This document shows positions 1 to 11,707 of a DNA stretch of 64,000 nt, piece by piece (positions within the stretch are counted from its first letter, which is position 1; each line of letters starts with the position of its first letter). The position numbers and the translations under genes were made by a program. Source of the DNA: Harmonia axyridis (lineage: Eukaryota > Arthropoda > Insecta > Coleoptera > Coccinellidae); NCBI RefSeq assembly GCF_914767665.1, contig NC_059502.1, positions 30,026,812-30,090,811 of the forward strand, read 5' to 3'. Below the pieces are notes generated by a model, which was given only the letters and a program-made list of their open reading frames with translations, had not been told where the DNA came from and ran no database searches.

Positions 1-1064
1 TGCGTTTTCTTAGCCTTTTACAAATTTTTAGGAACGTCTATTGGTTTTCAAAATATAAGTCGATAATGTTTTTGTTAGACCATTAATATGCTTTACACCT
101 ATTCCTTTGTTTATGTTCGAAATTGAGGAGATGCTCCTTCTTGATCGTTATTCACAAATGGAACATTGAAAAGTTGAAAGGCAATGTGAAAATTTCCAAA
201 CCTATTTTCAGCTTAAATTCTTCGAGCTACATTTTATATTGAATAGCAGAGTAGATGAGGCTGGTGTATGTTGACATTAGCGAATATACTTTCGTTTCGT
301 CTGGAAAAAAAACATAAAACTTCTATTATTAGATTATTTTAAATGAGCATAAACCAGTTGAACATTTTTCAGCTGTTTTTATGAAGTTAAAGTGATCTCC
401 GCTGCAAGTTCAAAATATTTGAATGTTTTTTTGGCGGATATCCATTATTTCTGATTTATGAATGGTGTCATTCACCACAATTGAAATTTCATTTATGTGA
501 AAAAAACAGTCGATAACAATAACATTGCGAATTTTATACGAACGTTTTGTCATTTATCATATCCTCCTGTTTATTTCGTTTTTCCTTTCCATACACTTCT
601 TGGAATCGAAACACAAGCCTTCTCAAATTTCATTTTATGTTTGAGTTCTATGCAAGAAATCTGCATCACCATTGGGACTTTATTTGTCAGATTCCTGGAG
701 GACTTGTTTTATGGGTTCTTGTTGTTTATGAATATGAATGAATATTTTATGTATTATTGTATTATATCAGGACCAAATAGATTGGTAGGATTTGCATGAA
801 GCTGCAATTGCCCAACACATATACTAATTACTAACTGACAAAGAAACTGCACCACCCAGTTGAAATTTATTTTTTTTTTGGTAAAACATAGATAGTATAA
901 CAAGGAGTAAATGATTGAATTTGGAGAAAAAAATCGTGAAGGTTTTTCCATGCAAACAATTTTTGTTACTTAAATGTAGGCGTTCTTTCCAAGTTTTTTA
1001 TATTTTACAACAAACCAGGTGTTCGAGCCGATCCAAAGTTGATGTTTGGTTATTGTTGAAATGC
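1..1064. other. AT-rich DNA, no gene recognised
   Basis: No coding signature or repeat structure that I can support. An open frame at 497-799 (+) has no recognisable motif and low-complexity, hydrophobic composition, so I do not call it. Confidence 0.5.
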
Positions 1065-1400
1065 CTTGAGTACGTGTACGCGAAATTATCGCCAGCTAAG
1101 TGTCAAAAGAGGTCAAATTATTGGTCTATGTCATTTCAAGAAATCGCTAATCGTACGAACAGAAATCCAACTACTGTTATGAGATGTTGTCAAGCGTGGT
1201 TTGATAATGCCCAAAATCGAACAGGACTACGCACCAGACGTCGAAGGGGCACAAATGAAGTTCAAGATCGACGTCTGAGACTCATGTCCATTAGAGACCG
1301 ATTTGGGACAACTCGATCTTTGGCTGATGAGTTGTTAGGAGAACAATGCCATCCTGTAACTGTCCGAATGGTTAACCGCCGGATTTGGTCAATTATAAAG
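1065..1400 (+). pseudogene. Tc1-like transposase N-terminal fragment
   Basis: The frame open at 915-1463 contains, from about residue 55 to 155, the paired helix-turn-helix DNA-binding region typical of insect Tc1-family transposases: a SFQEIANRTNRNPTTVMRC first helix-turn-helix, an arginine-rich linker (RTRRRRGTNEVQDRRLRLM), and the start of the second helix-turn-helix (RDRFGTTRSLADELLGEQ, then VTVRMVNRRI). The family protein binds the terminal inverted repeats and carries a DDE catalytic domain of about 200 further residues. None of that domain follows here: homology stops at about 1385 and the sequence becomes non-coding. The N-terminal 50 residues of the open frame do not look like transposase, so no start codon is assigned. 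This is a dead fragment; the family call rests on recognised motifs, not on a search. Confidence 0.75.
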
Positions 1401-1739
1401 TGTCTCCTAGCTACTTACAATTTTTTTAGTTACATTATTAGTCAATGGTTACAAATCTCTTAGTGATTTACATTAAAAAATATTCATGAAGTACTAATTG
1501 CACCCTTAGCGAGCACATAAATGTATATAAGCATCCATAATGAGAGCTCAATGAATAACATCTCAAACTTTTCTACATATTCTGTGGTCCACGGTTTCCA
1601 AGAGCGCAATAATTGACCTATGAACTCGAACATGAACGATCACTCAAATTCTTCCGATTTCACATCAGTGCTGAGGCTGAATAAGAAAAAATGATTTCGT
1701 CTATATTTTATTTGTTTCTATAATATTTCTGCATTTCAG
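1401..1739. other. AT-rich spacer, nothing recognised
   Basis: Lies between the Tc1 fragment and the first palindrome. No gene or repeat seen. Confidence 0.5.
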
Positions 1740-2674
1740 ATGTACCGGGTTTTTCACCATAATTTGACCCCCCTTCAACTTTGTTACTAAAAGAGATACA
1801 AAAAAATATTTTCTAAAAAAGTTTCACGAAATCGACTAGTGTTTTTCAGAATGATTTCGCAAAACGTAATATATACAGAGTGGGCAACATATTGTTTGCA
1901 ACTTCATTTTTTCTAATGAAACACCCTGTATATTTTTTTATATTCGACTAGCTCTTTTTCCCCTAATTTCGAATATATAACATATGTTTGGCAAATCTCT
2001 CTTATTCTGAGTACCACAGAGTTTCAAATTTTAAGAACCACCAGGCAAGCTAAGTACCTAATCAGTTTTCAAGTGGAAGGCTACGATAATTCAAAATGCC
2101 CTTTTTTGAGTTATCTCATTGACAACGATATGACATACGTTTTTCACTATAAATTGGGATTTGATGATTTGGATACAACTCCATATATTCTCTCCTTGTA
2201 GCTTTCTTATTTTTATTGTTCTCACATAAAGTTGAAATATTTCAAATTTTTCCGTTTCTGCGTAGTGCATATTCGATGAATAGTTTCATTCAATTACAAC
2301 GTATGTCATAAATCGTTGCCAACGAGATAACTCAAAAAAGGGCATTTTGAATTATCGCAGCCTTCCACTTGAAAACTGATTATTTAGCTTAAAATTTGAA
2401 ACTCTGTGGTACTCAGAATAAGAGAGATATGCCAAACATATGTTATATATTCGAAAAAGAGCTAGTCAAATATAAAGAAATATACAGGGTGTTCCATTTG
2501 AAAAAATGAAGTTGCAATCAATATGTTGCTCACTTTGTATATATTACGTTCTGCGAAATCATTTTGAAAAACACTAGTCGATTTCGTGAAACTTTTGTAG
2601 ACAACATTTTTCTGTACCTCTTTTAGTAACAAAGTTAAAGGGGGGGTCAATTTATGGTGAAAAACCCGGTACAT
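1740..2674. mobile_element. foldback element A: long near-perfect palindrome
   Basis: The left end ATGTACCGGGTTTTTCACCA and the right end are reverse complements, and pairing continues inward for roughly 400 bases on each side. For example GAGTTATCTCATTGACAACG near 2110 pairs with its complement near 2320. The unpaired centre is about 2160-2290. Internal blocks include CACCCTGTATAT near 1922 and ATACAGGGTG near 2482, in mirrored positions. No open frame shows transposase motifs; the frame at 2462-2689 is a shadow of the arm. I infer a non-autonomous element made almost entirely of inverted repeat. The target duplication is not certain, although ATGTAC/GTACAT at the ends allows TA. Confidence 0.8.
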
Positions 2675-3339
2675 ATACAGGCCCGCCACCTAAAACTTCT
2701 CAGGCCCATAGCTTGGTGAATTTTTGTCAAATTGTAGATCTTCATGAAGTCTTTTGAAACAATTGAGTTCGATTTTTCCAAAATGGCGTTGAAAAATGAT
2801 ACTCATTCGAAAATTGGTATTCAGGGAGCTTGATTTTGGGACACCCTGTACCAAAACAAATATCATCCGTCTGTAGGGAATTTTAATAGCTTTAATCCGA
2901 CATATGACACAAAGGGATTAATGACTTGGTTGGCACGTGATACCAGTACTGAATGTCTTTCGTGATTACTAGGCGGCATCGTAAATTACATCGGACACAA
3001 TGAATTCAATGCAGGTACCCTTTAACAATGTATTAATAAGACATTATGGAGTAAATAAAACTTGAATATGAAAAAGTGGACAATATACTTAAATAATTGA
3101 AATCTAATTGAGTGCTTTTTTTAAACACTCCACCAAAAAAATTATCCTCTAGTACGAAATTTGATTAGATTTCATCAGATAAATAAAATAGTATTAGTTT
3201 TCATTGAAAAAGGTGGCATGAATTATTCAGTACATTATATGCGAAAATGGCTTAGCATGAGCAGCCTTCGGCAAACTGAGTTTCATCTCTAAGGAGAAAA
3301 ATATTCTTCTACACTTAAAACGCAAAACCTAGGAGAGCT
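2675..3339. other. intergenic, with a lone transposon end
   Basis: Contains GGGACACCCTGTA at 2838-2850, the complement of the CAGGGTGTCC end seen on DD41D elements elsewhere in the window. TACAGGCCCGCC at about 2675 may be the other end of the same short unit, which would place it next to palindrome A. The rest is AT-rich and unassigned. Confidence 0.4.
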
Positions 3340-3776
3340 GTATATCACCAGTGGCAATTTATGTTCTAAAACCTATGGCAATAACGAAAAAAGTGGCAGA
3401 ACAACTGAGAGTAACTCAAAGGGCCATGTAAAGGATTATGCTGGGTATAAGCTTGAGGGACAGAATTCCGAAAACCGAAATATAAAAAAAAAACAGGCTA
3501 ACTGACAGCATGAGTAGAATAGCGAAATTTGAGTGGCAATGGGTGGCACACGTTACATGGCAGAGTGTGGAGAGATGGTCACACAAAGTGACGTTTTGGA
3601 GACCTCGAAAGACAAAAAGAAGCATAGGAAGACCGAGAAAAAGATGAATAGACGACATAGTCGATGTAGCCGGCAAGCAATGGATGAGAATAGCAAAAGA
3701 CAGAGAAGCATAGAAAAAACTGGAAGAGGCCTTTGTCCGACACTGGATGAGAGAGGGCTGAAGAAGAAGATGCTTT
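3340..3776 (+). pseudogene. RTE-like non-LTR reverse transcriptase C-terminal tail, decayed
   Basis: On the + strand I can read the conserved C-terminal end of an insect endonuclease/reverse transcriptase polyprotein: RVTQRAM, MLGISLRDRIPKTEI, then (from about 3525) EWQWVAHVTWQSVERWSHKV, WRPRKTKRSIGRPRKR, DDIVDVAGKQWMRIAKDREA and EEAFVRHWMREG before the stop. Several sense codons are now stops, including positions where the family has tryptophan, consistent with TGG to TGA and TGG to TAG changes. A frame break lies near 3485, in a run of A. The stop is followed by a GAAGAAGAAG tail, also seen at the ends of the copies at 21478 and 60806. The fragment is 5'-truncated; the reverse transcriptase core is missing. 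Confidence 0.75.
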
Positions 3777-3789
3777 GAAGCTATCAAAA

Positions 3790-5060
3790 TACGTCAGGTC
3801 TGGTGACCCTTTTTTTTTCAATGGAGGGAAATCCACCCTATATGGACCCATTACACCCAACAAGTCTCGACGAGTGTAAAACACCTATCGGCACCTGCTG
3901 GGTAGTGTGAGGCTCTCCTGAAGGACATACTCACTAAAAACCTCCAATACACCTCCGCCGAACCCGAGAGAAAGGTTCCAAGGATGCCAACCTTCCTCTT
4001 AAGCGTTCAACCTCAATGCGGCCGGCTCACCAAGGGTTTGGTACTATACGGCGGAATGCCCGTCTTTGTGTAACGCTGTCCTATACTAGGGAGTGTGGGA
4101 TAGGGTCGAAACAATTCGTTTCTGGTGGTAGAGCCATTCAATAGGTAGCCTTAAATGCGTGAGGCAACTACCCGTCAATGAGCTCCCTTGTTCCGTGGTT
4201 TCCCCCATAGCTCTGATTACGGAACTTAAGCCTGAGGTAGTTCCCCGCAGGGAACTCCCCCTTTCGAACTTAATCTTCCACGAGCGACGCCTCTTGACCC
4301 TGGTCTTGCGACCTTTGCGAACTTGTACAACTAACGCAAACCCTAAGTTCTCACAGCATAGGATCAGCCTCAGTTTGTGCAGGGAAGTTATAGAGATGGG
4401 GGTTTTTAGAGGGTGTTTAGTAGTTTTGACTGTGAGCAGTGGGGTTGAGCAAGGAACTAACATACTTTTTCGTTATCCTCGTTTCCTAAGATTCGAGGTC
4501 ATTAAAGTAATAGTTATCCTCGAATAGCGCACCGAGAATTACACTTAAGGTCCTAAACTGGCGCTCGCGGAAACATAAGTAACCCCTATGCTACCACGTA
4601 CTCACAGCCAAATGTTGGCATCTTCTTGCTTCCTTCTCGGCCTCTTGTGTCACTTTCTGCTAGACCTGTCAATGATTTCCACCTACTTTTATAGCCTCTG
4701 TCTGGTCGGTTCTGCGTCTCTCTGGTGGACCCTGCCGGCCGGCCAGCTGGCTGCTCTACTTCTCTTCTGGTGCTGCTAGAACCTGTCGCTTGGAGGGATA
4801 GAGATAAGAGGATGTTATTAAGGATGGGTGAGGTATTGGCAGAAATGTGGTTTTGGGGGAACATGGGATTGTTGAGGTATGATGAATATAGCATGCTGGG
4901 ATTAGCCACGTCACATTTTTTGATCAGTCTTAGTTTCACTGTCTACTTTACAGGAGGCAGTTACTACAAGTTACTACAAGTCCTCCCACCACAACAAGGT
5001 GCTGACCTCGAAAGAGAGGTGTAGTGACCCTGGATGGCGGCTAGGATACAGGGCCAATAT
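3790..5060. other. GC-richer block, unclassified, possibly retroelement leader
   Basis: This stretch is visibly richer in G and C than its surroundings and has several overlapping open frames on both strands (for example 4086-4463 minus and 4586-4939 minus) with no motif I recognise. It has a short direct duplication, GTTACTACAA, at about 4963-4980. Read on the minus strand, the right end carries GCACCTTGTTGTGGTGGGAG, which resembles leaders of some insect non-LTR retroelements; the left end has a run of A before GGGTCACCAGACC. It may therefore be a rearranged retroelement in minus orientation. That is inference only, and a diverged host exon cluster is not excluded. Confidence 0.3.
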
Positions 5061-5610
5061 TTCCTCTCCATTTCTTTGGGAAGACATTATTCAAATGGGT
5101 AGTAAGAGCTCTTCTCGTCTGGCAGGTAGACCGTATTGCTGAAACCATATTATTTCTCGAACTACTATAATGGAACAGCAGCATATAATGAATGTTCGTT
5201 CTGTAAAAATGCAAGATATCTTTGTGCGTTTAAAGATCCCTCAAAAAGTAGGGACCCACTAAATTCCGCTCAATATTTCGACACCATGCATTGACTTCAA
5301 AAATATTTTGACAGTTTCGTTATCGGGTCTAATTGCATATTATGACAATCAACTCACTCATTATTAGAAACACAATATTAATCTGATAAAAGTATTGAGA
5401 ATTGAGAAAATTTAAAATGCTCTCTCTATCATTTCTGCAATAAAATTAAGTCTTCGGGCCTTAAATCATCAACAAGAATTATTTTGTAGTCGTGGAAACT
5501 GTTACGCTCAAACCGATGAAATAGAAATGTTTAGCTTAGCTATTTGTGAACATAATGCCATCAAAATATTACTCGATGTGTCTGCATCATAAGGTTATTG
5601 TCAATTAAAC
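5061..5610. other. AT-rich DNA, nothing recognised
   Basis: No gene, repeat or transposon end that I can support. Confidence 0.5.
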
Positions 5611-6185
5611 ATGTCAGCTTACGGACCAAATTCTCGTCATTTGCGGGAGGTTTTAATTTTCTGCCTTAATAAGAAGGAATCTGCGGAATCTGCGGCTGAT
5701 GCTCATTGAATGCTGTAAAATTGCTATGGTGAGGCCGCTAATGGTGAAAGAACTTGACGAGAGTGGTTTCAACGCTTAAAGAATGGTGAATTTGACGTCG
5801 AAGATCAGAATGGCGGTGGAAGAAGAAAGGTTTTAGGACATGCAGAATTGGAGGTATTACTTGATCAAGATTCGTGTCAACCGCAATAAGAATTGACATG
5901 ATCAATGAAAGTGACGCAACAAGCAATTTAAAAATGCCTGAAAGTCATGGGAGTGATTCAGAAATTAAGAAATTGGGTGCTTGTGAACAGCTGCATGCAA
6001 GGCAAAAATGGAAAGGATTTCTTCATCGTATTGTGACTGGAGAGGAAAAATGGGTAAATTACGATAATCCCAAGTGCGGAAAATCATGGGGATATCTCGG
6101 CCATGCTTCCAAGTAGAAGGCCAAACCAAATATTCACGGTCTTGCTCAGTATTTGCATGATGTTTTCGCAAAATTTGCCGGCAAA
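5611..6185 (+). pseudogene. mariner (DD34D) transposase, 5' half, broken
   Basis: ATG at 5611 begins a mariner-type N-terminus (HLREVLIFCLNKKESAAE), followed by scattered matches to the helix-turn-helix region (the NGEFDVED-like stretch near 5785) and then HRIVTGEEKWVNYDNPKCGK at about 6026-6085 and KPNIHG at about 6125. Mariner transposase cuts and pastes elements with TA target sites. The first catalytic aspartate of the usual VTGDEKW motif reads glutamate here (VTGEEKW). There are several stops and frameshifts between 5690 and 5930. The second and third catalytic aspartates are absent because homology ends at about 6185. A flanking inverted repeat was not found. Confidence 0.75.
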
Positions 6186-7209
6186 ATTGAATTTCGTTGA
6201 GGTGAATAATTATGCGAGTAATATTTTCGCACGTAGACTATTGCCATTGTTCACTAAGTAATGCATTATCGAAGATTTCTTAACAGAATTGACAAACTTG
6301 ATTTTGTCAGAAACGTACCCATTTGGATAAAAACAGCCATATCCTTTTTTTTTGAATAACAAATGACTTGTGTGATACCTCTTTGAAATCACTATAAAAT
6401 AGACAATTTATTGGTGTAATGTGCAGCAGTAGCTCGGTACATTATTTTTCCACTACGATGGGCTAAACTTCATGAACAAAATAATCCACTACCAAAATTT
6501 CCAATGAAAATATTTCTCATAGCCCCCCTTTAAAATGTTCGGAGGATGTTTTTAACGTAACCAAAAAGATTGTAAAATTGTACCAACCGTAAGGACAAAA
6601 CTATTGAAAAGGGCAAAAATTCATTATTTTCAAAAAAAAAAAATATATCTCGAAAACGGTAAGACTTTTATAATGGGAATTTTGTCATAGCAGGTGGGTT
6701 ATCCTTTGATCTACATTCTCCCTCGGTTCGACGTGGTCTTTACGGGACACCCTGTATAAAAATACCCTGAGGAAAAATAATAATTGTTTTAGTATAGGGC
6801 GTAAAAAAATTAAGCGAAAACAGTTTTCAATTGACGGTCATTTTTCGACGCCATCCTGAAAACAAGTCATTTCAACAACGTGGGAAGTTTTAGGTAGCCG
6901 ATGCTGTATATCGTAAACAACTTAACAACTGAATATAATTGGATCATGGAATGTTTTTGTGGCAACATACTGGTATAATCACCACGTGAAATTTGGTCAG
7001 AGATAACTTAGGCACACTGTATACTTCGAGACTTAGAGAGTTTTGACGCTGTAAAATGAAAAAACAACACTCTAGCTTCAGCGAAATAGAACCGAATGAT
7101 ACAGAGTCTCATCATAATGGTGTTTCTATTTTTGTCTTTATCCCATTCAACATTCAATGTTCAATCGTATCAATACAAGAGCACCTATTCCGTCCAGTGT
7201 TCAATGTCG
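6186..7209. other. intergenic, with a lone CAGGGTGTCCC-type end
   Basis: AT-rich. Carries GGGACACCCTGTA at 6744-6757, the same end signature as at 2838-2850, with no partner found nearby. No gene seen. Confidence 0.4.
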
Positions 7210-7790
7210 GCTCTAGAAGTGCACGGAATCAATTACTGTCCAATTTGTAGCGTGGATGTTCGCTCGTAGGTAATCTTCCGAATTTCCCCACGAGACCACG
7301 AGAGCTTCAGAGAGGCAGCATACGATATGGAAATCGCTGAAACGAAAGCTCGTGAAGGAGCACATTTTCAAGCAGTTAAAGCCACTCGGTAACCTAGTCC
7401 GGAATGCCAATAAGCCGCAAGGCGCCCGCCGCATACGCGGACGCATGTAGATGAATGAAATGTAATCTAATCGTGTTCTGAAAAAAGAAAATGATCCAAG
7501 GGTCCCCTCCAGAGAGAGGAAACATCTTTTCTGTCCCGAAGACGACCGATCGTGGGTTGTGGAACGTTCAGAAATTTACCAGCTAGCAGTGTATCATCCA
7601 CCTTCGACGAGGAGTCTGTGAAAGTGTCCTGCGCGAGTCTTAATGCACGTGCTATACCGGCATAGTAGCCACGTGTTGTGACGTATGAAAGCATGGTGTC
7701 TTGTGCAGTGTGCGCATAAGGGATCTTATCGTAGTGAACATTGGCGAGAATTCTGCCGTAGCGATGGGACGTTCTAGACTGAGGTGAGTC
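7210..7790. other. GC-richer block with overlapping open frames, unknown
   Basis: Two minus-strand frames (7213-7446 and 7467-7694) and two plus-strand stretches are open. One plus-strand frame, about 7265-7450, is basic at its end (KRKLVKEHIFKQLKPLG, then ARRIRGRM, then stop). The other, about 7515-7665, reads TFRNLPASSVSSTFDEESVK. I recognise none of them, and no splice pattern or frame-specific composition picks a strand. The block stands out from the AT-rich flanks and could be a host exon remnant or an unfamiliar repeat. Confidence 0.25.
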
Positions 7791-10690
7791 TGTTGGAACT
7801 CTTTCAGCATATAGCTTTTAGCGGCGATCGATAGGTCATTGTCACCGTTCTTTTTCGCTCTGGCTTATCCGTTGCAATTTGCACGATGATTAATGGATCG
7901 CCGACTGCTGAAAATGAATGGTAAATGAGTCGCATTATTCAACCTATTAATTGGACTGTTGAAGTCTAGACGAGAGAGATTCCCCTGCTGATTTCAATGT
8001 TATGGAATTTCTCGAAGGTTAGAAGTGAATTATTGAGTGCGATAATGATTTTTGGAAGTCGCTTCTTCTTTAATGAAATGTGATTCACGAAGAAGGAGCT
8101 GGTTCCGGGAAAATTGAGATTCTCCTGAAATATGAGTTCAGGAATCAGACGTAAATTCTGGAGAATATCTTATTGTTTCGTCTATACTTGGAACATTTAA
8201 AAAATTCAAAATTGTTTTTTTTAACGTTTTGAATTTGTTTAATTTTTTCTCTGGTGGAAAAAAATATCTTAGAAGACAATTATTAATATCATCATCCAGT
8301 TCTGTTGAATAGTCACTGCATATATGAAAATGTCCACACATCTGGTGCTCATTCACCATTTTGTTTCAAATAGCCGTTAAACAATCAATTTCCTCCCTAG
8401 GCTGTAAAAGTAGTATCAAAGGAAACTGGTCCAACTAGCCTAAGGTAAATGTTACGCTTAATACCAAATCTAACTTGTTTTTTCGTAGGTTTTAGGTGCA
8501 GTTATATCATATGAAACAGGACTATAGTTATTGCTGATGAATAAAGTCGGAAAAAACCAAGAGAGTTAAACTACAAATTTGATTTTGCAACTCGTATGAT
8601 GTAAATAGTTATATCTAATATGTGTCACATTGTAGAGTTTAGAATTGACCGTATCCAAAATCCTAAAAAAGTTAAAAATTTTCAATAATATTATATTCAT
8701 AATGATCGTTAAACTTGAATCTATAGCTTCAATTTCAGGATTCTATACCATCAAGCTCCCAAAAATGGATATATTTATGAACTTTCAGCCCTTAAAAAGG
8801 ATTGATCTGTGAGACGTCGAATTTATGAATTTTTTCATTCAATATTTGAATTTGGAACATTCAGAATATTAACTGAAAATTCAAGAAGTGGTTAAATTTT
8901 TTGCCTCTAACGATACTCTAACGAAATAAACAGTGTTTTGTAATGAGTCAGAAAAATTTTTCGACATAAGTTTTGGTAAAAATATCATTGTCATACGAAA
9001 TTGGTCTCAGTCATGAATTTTCAAGGTGAAAATTTGAAAGATTAAATACGAAAATACGAAATTGATACGAATATTGAAAAATTGACTTACGTGGAGGTTC
9101 GAAACATCTGATGTCTTCATAATAATGAATACATTTTTACTGTAATGTCTTAGCTTAGTTTAAGAGAAATGAGGACTAGCTAAAAATAAAGCACTAAAAT
9201 AATTATTCACCTGATGGTTACTCCCAAAATTGTGGTGATCAGTAGCCGAGACGTCAGAGGTTCGAATTTAAACGGAACATATCGGATTCCATGCAATTAG
9301 AGAGAATATCAAAAAATTGAAAATTTGATCAAAATTCCTTTTTTGCAAGAAAGGCTTCATTGGAATATATTTCCGTGAGCGCAACACAGAAGTAATCGAG
9401 ATTTTGAAAGTTTATGTGGAATAACAATTTAAAGCTCCGTCCAAAATTTCTAGATGATTAAATGATGAATATCATAGCAAATAGGGCACAGAAATTTCGA
9501 GAAGATCATTGAAAAATTAATACTGAGTATATTCGTGATCACTGATTCGATAGGGTAAAGATTTTGCATGTTTATGTATAAAATAAATATGTGGAACATC
9601 ATACAAAATTTTATTTTGGGTGGATAGCATAACCAGAAGCATAGAAAATTCAAGAAGAATATTTACAAATAAAAACCCCATATTTCAGTAAAAATCGAGA
9701 TAAAAATACAATAGCAATTTGGAGGCGCATGAAAGAATAAGCGTTCGAATTGTTCGAAAGCTCCTGATCTCACGTCAGTAGTATTCTAATTTTTTCTCAA
9801 TAAATAGAATAATAACCTGAGAAACATATAATTTTAGAAAAAGATTACTTTTACAGAATACCTATTTTTTGAGAAGAAAAAATGAAGATGACCAATGATT
9901 CAACAAGCATTTTACCGCAGAATTGCATCATAATGGTATTCTTTGTTTCCGTTGCTTTTGCATTGACGATATCTTCCTAAAAGCAACCAGTGTTTTTGCG
10001 CGTTTGTTTCAAGATAACATCGGGCTATCATCTTGACCAATTTTTTTGTAATTAGAGAAGTTTTAGCCGAGTATATTTTGAAATGATTCGGCTCGATTCT
10101 TTGATGAAGCATTAGAGATCCAAATCAATTTTGTCCGTGCGATCGGCGAAGTGATTTCACCGAAATTTTGTAGATATAAAAAATTATCGATTAAGTGAGT
10201 TACTAGAAAATTAACCTATTCATATAGCTTTCATATAAAAAAAATCAAATTTTTCTGATCTGATAAATTTGAATATCTTTCGGAAAACAGATTGATTTGT
10301 TTGAATTTTTTCTGTTATTTGCTGGAAAGATCGAAGGAATGCCAAAATGCAGTATCTTTAAAATCCGAAGTAACTATTGTAATTTATATAATGTAAAAGT
10401 GGAAATATATTACTTCTCATTTCATTGTCGATTTGAAAAGAATTTCTGTGGAGTAAAGACCGAGTCAATCCAATCTCGAATCCAATATTTGCAATGAGAT
10501 ACAGAAAGAACTGTATCTTTGTACGCAGTCGAGTTCACGGGAAAAGGAACGGAAAATTCTTTAATGAAATCGATTCAATCCGGATTTGACAAAATGTGAA
10601 AAAGGACATCCTCCTCCTCAATTTGAAGCCGATATTTAAAATAATAACAGGTATATCGAAGGAGGAGTAGGATAAAATCGAACCTTGCTG
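7791..10690. other. long AT-rich stretch, no gene
   Basis: About 2.9 kb without a recognisable coding region, transposon end or tandem repeat. All open frames are short and compositionally random. Confidence 0.5.
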
Positions 10691-10692
10691 GC

Positions 10693-10825
10693 TCGCAAAT
10701 TGATTCCTCACAATAAAAGAAAATAACAAAAAAAAATTGTCAAGTCAAGTGTTTTATTTTATTTTCTTTTATTAATATTAAAGTTATGTTTCACCAAGCG
10801 ATTTGTGAGGAATCAATTTCGATAA
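10693..10825. repeat. inverted repeat around an AT-rich centre
   Basis: AAATTGATTCCTCACAA near 10698 is repeated in reverse complement (TTGTGAGGAATCAATTT) near 10804, and AAAAGAAAATAA near 10715 pairs with TTATTTTCTTTTATT near 10757. It can form an imperfect hairpin of about 130 bases. It could be a small degenerate transposon. Confidence 0.5.
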
Positions 10826-11699
10826 TATTTTTATATTATCTTTAGTTTCCTCTAGAATATTGTTTCGTCTTCTCAAATATCTTGGGAGGGGAGAATCAAG
10901 AGATCTACACTTGGATAGTTGGAATGCTGAGGAAAACGATCAAAAACAGAGATGTGTATTATTTTGTCATAATTGAAATGAAATCAGAGCTCACATAACC
11001 AATACCGTAACTCCTACTTTTAACCTATTCGAAATATCTACACCGAGTGAATTATTTCAATTCCCCGATTCATTCGAACAGGGCAAACAAGGGGGTTGCA
11101 ATCAATAACAGCGTTCGTTTTTCCCTCAACGATTAATTGAAGCCAATAAAGTTTGTTCGTTGTTCCTAAATCAATTAAATACCAAGAACGCGTGTGGAAC
11201 CGAGAGACAACATTGAACTACACTGGTTTTGATGATGTAATATTGACAGCAAATAGAGATGAATGGATTTTACTTCTGTCACGGTGTTTGGAAAGCGGTT
11301 ATTATTATTAATGGGGGACTTATCTGACCCGCAGGGATTGTTGTGCTGACGCTGTTGCGTGAAACGGATGAATAGCAGATAAATTTTTTTCAATGTTAAA
11401 TGAATTACGTGGAGAGTGTTACAACTATGAATGTGTTATTAGCATAGTTTGGTTGATTAATTACACGGCCGTTTCCTCATATGAAAAATTCCAAAAAATA
11501 CGGACGTTTGGTCAGTAGCTATTATGCGCTTTGGCACAAATTTCTTCATTAAATTAAAAAAAAAACGCTGATTTTCAGAACAGGTTAATCTATTAAAAGT
11601 TTCATAAATAACAATATTTTATTTCAAATTGAATGTAAAGGTCCATCATGGTCTTCAACGAAATACTTTCTTCTGGGTACATCTATTACGCCTTGGACC
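10826..11699. other. AT-rich DNA, nothing recognised
   Basis: No gene or element seen before the hAT insertion that begins at 11708. Confidence 0.5.
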
Positions 11700-11707
11700 G
11701 TTTGAAC
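11700..11707. repeat. 8-bp target site duplication, left
   Basis: GTTTGAAC, identical to 13328-13335. Confidence 0.9.

Noticed and set aside
497..799. Open frame of 100 codons (+)
   Set aside because: Hydrophobic, low-complexity translation with no motif, overlapping other frames in AT-rich DNA.
2462..2689. Open frame of 75 codons (-)
   Set aside because: Lies wholly in the arm of palindrome A; a by-product of the repeat.
4086..4939. Two minus-strand frames of 117-125 codons
   Set aside because: Tempting because basic and long, but overlapping plus-strand frames are as long and no domain is visible; treated as part of the unclassified block.
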